Origin: Planococcus liqunii
GTDB taxonomy: Bacteria > Bacillota > Bacilli > Bacillales_A > Planococcaceae
Direction: 5' to 3'
DNA: 64,000 nucleotides
Assembly (NCBI RefSeq): GCF_030413595.1
Contig: NZ_CP129238.1
Location: 1,860,001 to 1,924,000 of the forward strand
The position numbers were made by a program, and so were the translations under genes. This document shows, in pieces, positions 63,266-64,000 of this stretch. Within the stretch, counting starts at the first letter, position 1, and each line of letters begins with the position of its first letter. The notes below the pieces were generated by a model, which saw nothing but the letters and a program-made list of their open reading frames with translations, was not told the origin of the DNA and searched no databases.

Positions 63266-63524
63266 TTAGTTTAATCGTTCTTCAGCCATTTTATAAATCA
63301 TTTTTTTCGCGTTTCTTAATGGCTACAATCTGGATTACTTAGATAGTTTCCTCAGCTTCTTTGAAAATGATTCGCAGTCCCATCTTCTTGTTTTTCAATT
63401 TGTTGTATTGCGCCGAATTCCCATGAAGGGATTGTTCGGCTTCCATACCTCTTAACCTGATCCGATCCAGCGCTTTATTGACAAAGATCTTTTGGCTGCC
63501 ATCAAGCTGTTTATAGTCTTCCAT
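63266..63524 (-). pseudogene. RelE-type toxin gene, broken
   Basis: The minus-strand frame from ATG 63524 encodes a RelE/ParE-like toxin, with the segments GSQKIFVNKALDRIRLRG and GLRIIFKEAEETI. It ends at a premature TAA. After it, the same frame would read VIQIVAIKKREKND, and a neighbouring frame MAEERLN to a stop at 63266, the expected C-terminus. So it carries one nonsense codon and one frameshift. Confidence 0.75.
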
Positions 63525-63557
63525 TGAATACTGTGTCTATTTAAGCTGATACAACGA

Positions 63558-63813
63558 TTATTCCCACTCGTTTTCTTCATTAATGATAGAGGGCAGATGC
63601 GATTGCACCGCGAACTTCCACGTCTGAAAAGGTAGAAGTATTTTCCGTCAGTAGCCTCTTTCCAGCCATCCAATCACCCAGTTGATCGTAAAGTTCTTCT
63701 ATTTCTCTATTCAATGACTCGTATTTTTTGTGTCAGCATAACCCCGGCAACTTTTCCCGGTTAAAGACATACACGCCAGTAGCGTCCTGATCCTCCTTCT
63801 GAAAAGTTTCCAT
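63558..63813 (-). pseudogene. Probable antitoxin-position gene, broken
   Basis: Upstream of the toxin, a frame from ATG 63813 reads METFQKEDQDATGVYVFNRE..., then an in-frame TGA, then YESLNREIEELYDQLGD... to a TAA at 63580; a +1 frame continues NEENEWE to 63558. It has one nonsense codon and one frameshift. Its family is not recognised; position suggests an antitoxin. Confidence 0.5.
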
Positions 63814-64000
63814 TACAAGGGCTTTTATTTTTTATAAATTAAGTGAATGTTAGTTGTTTTAAAACTTAAAATTTTTAAACGGTTTTGCTCAATAGGATTT
63901 CCACTTTTATTTGAGGATTCTCTCTTCTAGGAGGTCATGTTTGAAATCTCCAATCGTTTTTTATTATATTAATACCTTTCAATTTTTTTATATTAATTTA
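63814..64000. other. AT-rich end of window
   Basis: No gene or element is recognised. T-rich tracts dominate. Confidence 0.4.

Noticed and set aside
63452..63673. 73-residue minus-strand frame
   Set aside because: It runs across the broken antitoxin-position gene in another frame and has no ribosome site; likely a shadow.

Overview
The window looks like a chromosomal segment of a Gram-positive, Bacillales-type bacterium, most likely Planococcaceae (Planococcus/Planomicrobium-like). This is inferred from gene families and signals, not from a marker gene. Supporting signals are strong GGAGG ribosome sites with many TTG/GTG starts, an S-box (SAM) riboswitch, tandem T-box leaders, MhqR-type and Fur operators, a class III fructose bisphosphatase, a Bce-type bacitracin module, RsbR-like STAS protein, DrrAB-like ABC genes and an S-layer-homology protein. 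I see no rRNA, tRNA or CRISPR array.

Region by region. 1-3.6 kb: the 3' part of a nickel ABC importer operon (end of the binding protein, then nikB-nikC-nikD-nikE). 3.8-5.8 kb: small membrane proteins, an unknown protein and a YkuS-YtxH type fusion. 5.9-7.6 kb: a promoter, SAM riboswitch and attenuator in front of a flavin-dependent monooxygenase, implying sulfur scavenging. 7.8-10.8 kb: haem O synthase (ctaB), a drug-efflux MFS protein and its likely TetR repressor. 10.9-12.5 kb: an operon of a lipoprotein and three membrane proteins of unknown role. 12.6-18 kb: fbp, an RsbR-like protein, menA and a CorA-like protein lacking the GMN signature. 18-22.6 kb: bceRS-bceAB, a peptide-antibiotic sensing and resistance module. 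22.7-24.4 kb: an OsmC protein and a Fur-box iron-siderophore binding lipoprotein.

24.5-27.4 kb: a MerR regulator followed by two CNNM/CorC-type membrane proteins. Both CNNM genes carry the same unusual leader: a Shine-Dalgarno placed 27 nt from the start codon, with a hairpin between them that restores normal spacing. 27.6-29.9 kb: uppP and an M48 protease fused to ankyrin repeats. 30-38.6 kb: an SDR/acyl-AMP-ligase pair, hydrolases, a hotdog protein, cardiolipin synthase with an apparent AUU start, and a Nudix protein. 39.1-41.7 kb: threonyl-tRNA synthetase behind two complete T-box leaders. 41.8-45.8 kb: a DrrAB-like exporter and a YhgE/Pip-like permease with a PadR regulator. 46.8-48.5 kb: a ring-cleaving dioxygenase with two MhqR-type boxes, then an SMR efflux protein. 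48.6-51.7 kb: Nudix and MDR oxidoreductase genes with decayed DUF4279-like and sdhB-like copies.

51.9-60.3 kb is a near-complete molybdenum cofactor locus: molybdate uptake (modABC) and cofactor synthesis (moeB, moaB, moaC on the opposite strand, moeA, mobB, moaE, moaD, mobA, moaA). The last 3.7 kb is AT-richer and decaying: an SLH protein, a 5'-truncated FtsX-type permease, a broken RelE-type toxin locus and a possible RadC fragment. It resembles the edge of an accessory region.

The most noteworthy observations are the paired SD-hairpin-start leaders, the tandem T-box on an unusual ThrRS, the AUU start of cls, the GMN-less CorA, and several newly readable pseudogenes. No wholly new multi-gene system could be supported.
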